Below are positions 63,804 through 64,000 of a stretch of DNA of 64,000 nt, one piece after another (within the stretch, counting starts at the first letter, position 1; each line of letters opens with the position of its first letter). Both the position numbers and the translations under genes were made by a program. Source of the DNA: Planktomarina sp. (lineage in GTDB: Bacteria > Pseudomonadota > Alphaproteobacteria > Rhodobacterales > Rhodobacteraceae); the NCBI GenBank assembly GCA_020630595.1, contig JAHDBC010000001.1, positions 138,189-202,188 of the forward strand, in the 5' to 3' direction. The notes beneath the pieces were generated by a model, which was not told the origin of the DNA, made no database searches, and worked only from the letters and a program-made list of their open reading frames with translations.

Positions 63804-64000
63804 TCTATAACCTTGGCTCCATCAACGCTGACTATTTCTATCGGGTGCCCCATATCCCGCAGCCGGGGGAAACGCTGGCCTCTACCGCACATTCTGCGGG
63901 GTTGGGGGGCAAAGGGGCAAACCAGTCTGTTGCCATCGCAAAGGCCGGCGGGGCCGTGCGCCACATCGGGGCCGTTGGGCCGGATGGCGGGGCATGGCTG
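63800..64000 (+). CDS. PfkB/ribokinase family sugar kinase, 3'-truncated by window edge
   Basis: MIYNLGSINADYFYRVPHIPQPGETLASTAHSAGLGGKGANQSVAIAKAGGAVRHIGAVGPDGGAW; ATGA overlap with maeB stop. Confidence 0.9.
   Translation, partial: MIYNLGSINADYFYRVPHIPQPGETLASTAHSAGLGGKGANQSVAIAKAGGAVRHIGAVGPDGGAWL

Overview
This 64 kb window is a single-chromosome, origin-proximal region of an alphaproteobacterium. Gene order and protein signatures point to Rhodobacterales (Roseobacter-like). Almost everything is core genome: gyrB, recF, dnaN and dnaA (2-10 kb), rpsT, mutM, ubiE/ubiB, hemD/hemY, tsaD, the regA-senC-regB redox cluster, a kinase-less DivL-like PAS protein, tsaE-amgK-murU, addB-addA-trxA, hslV-hslU, fxsA/secB, dnaQ-coaE-aroE/maf, a probable oriC (about 47.04-47.40 kb), hemJ-rho-mnmE-mnmG-rsmG-parA-parB with two perfect parS sites, hemW-rdgB-rph, hrcA-grpE, mutS, maeB, and the start of a PfkB/ribokinase gene. 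One tRNA-Thr(CGT) is present. I saw no CRISPR array, prophage, transposase or defence island, and no convincing undescribed multi-gene system. The observations most worth checking are: (1) five GANTC sites within 84 bp upstream of dnaA; (2) a single-ORF Maf-AroE fusion beside oriC; (3) dnaN and recF sharing one reading frame, separated only by a TGA, with no ATG/GTG/TTG start for the conserved RecF N-terminus; (4) the oriC architecture, with DnaA boxes, an imperfect direct repeat and a 12-bp palindrome; (5) perfect parS sites forming the first codons of mnmG and rsmG; (6) a predicted parAB terminator lying antisense inside hemW. No computations or database searches were run. Product calls come from reading the translated sequences.
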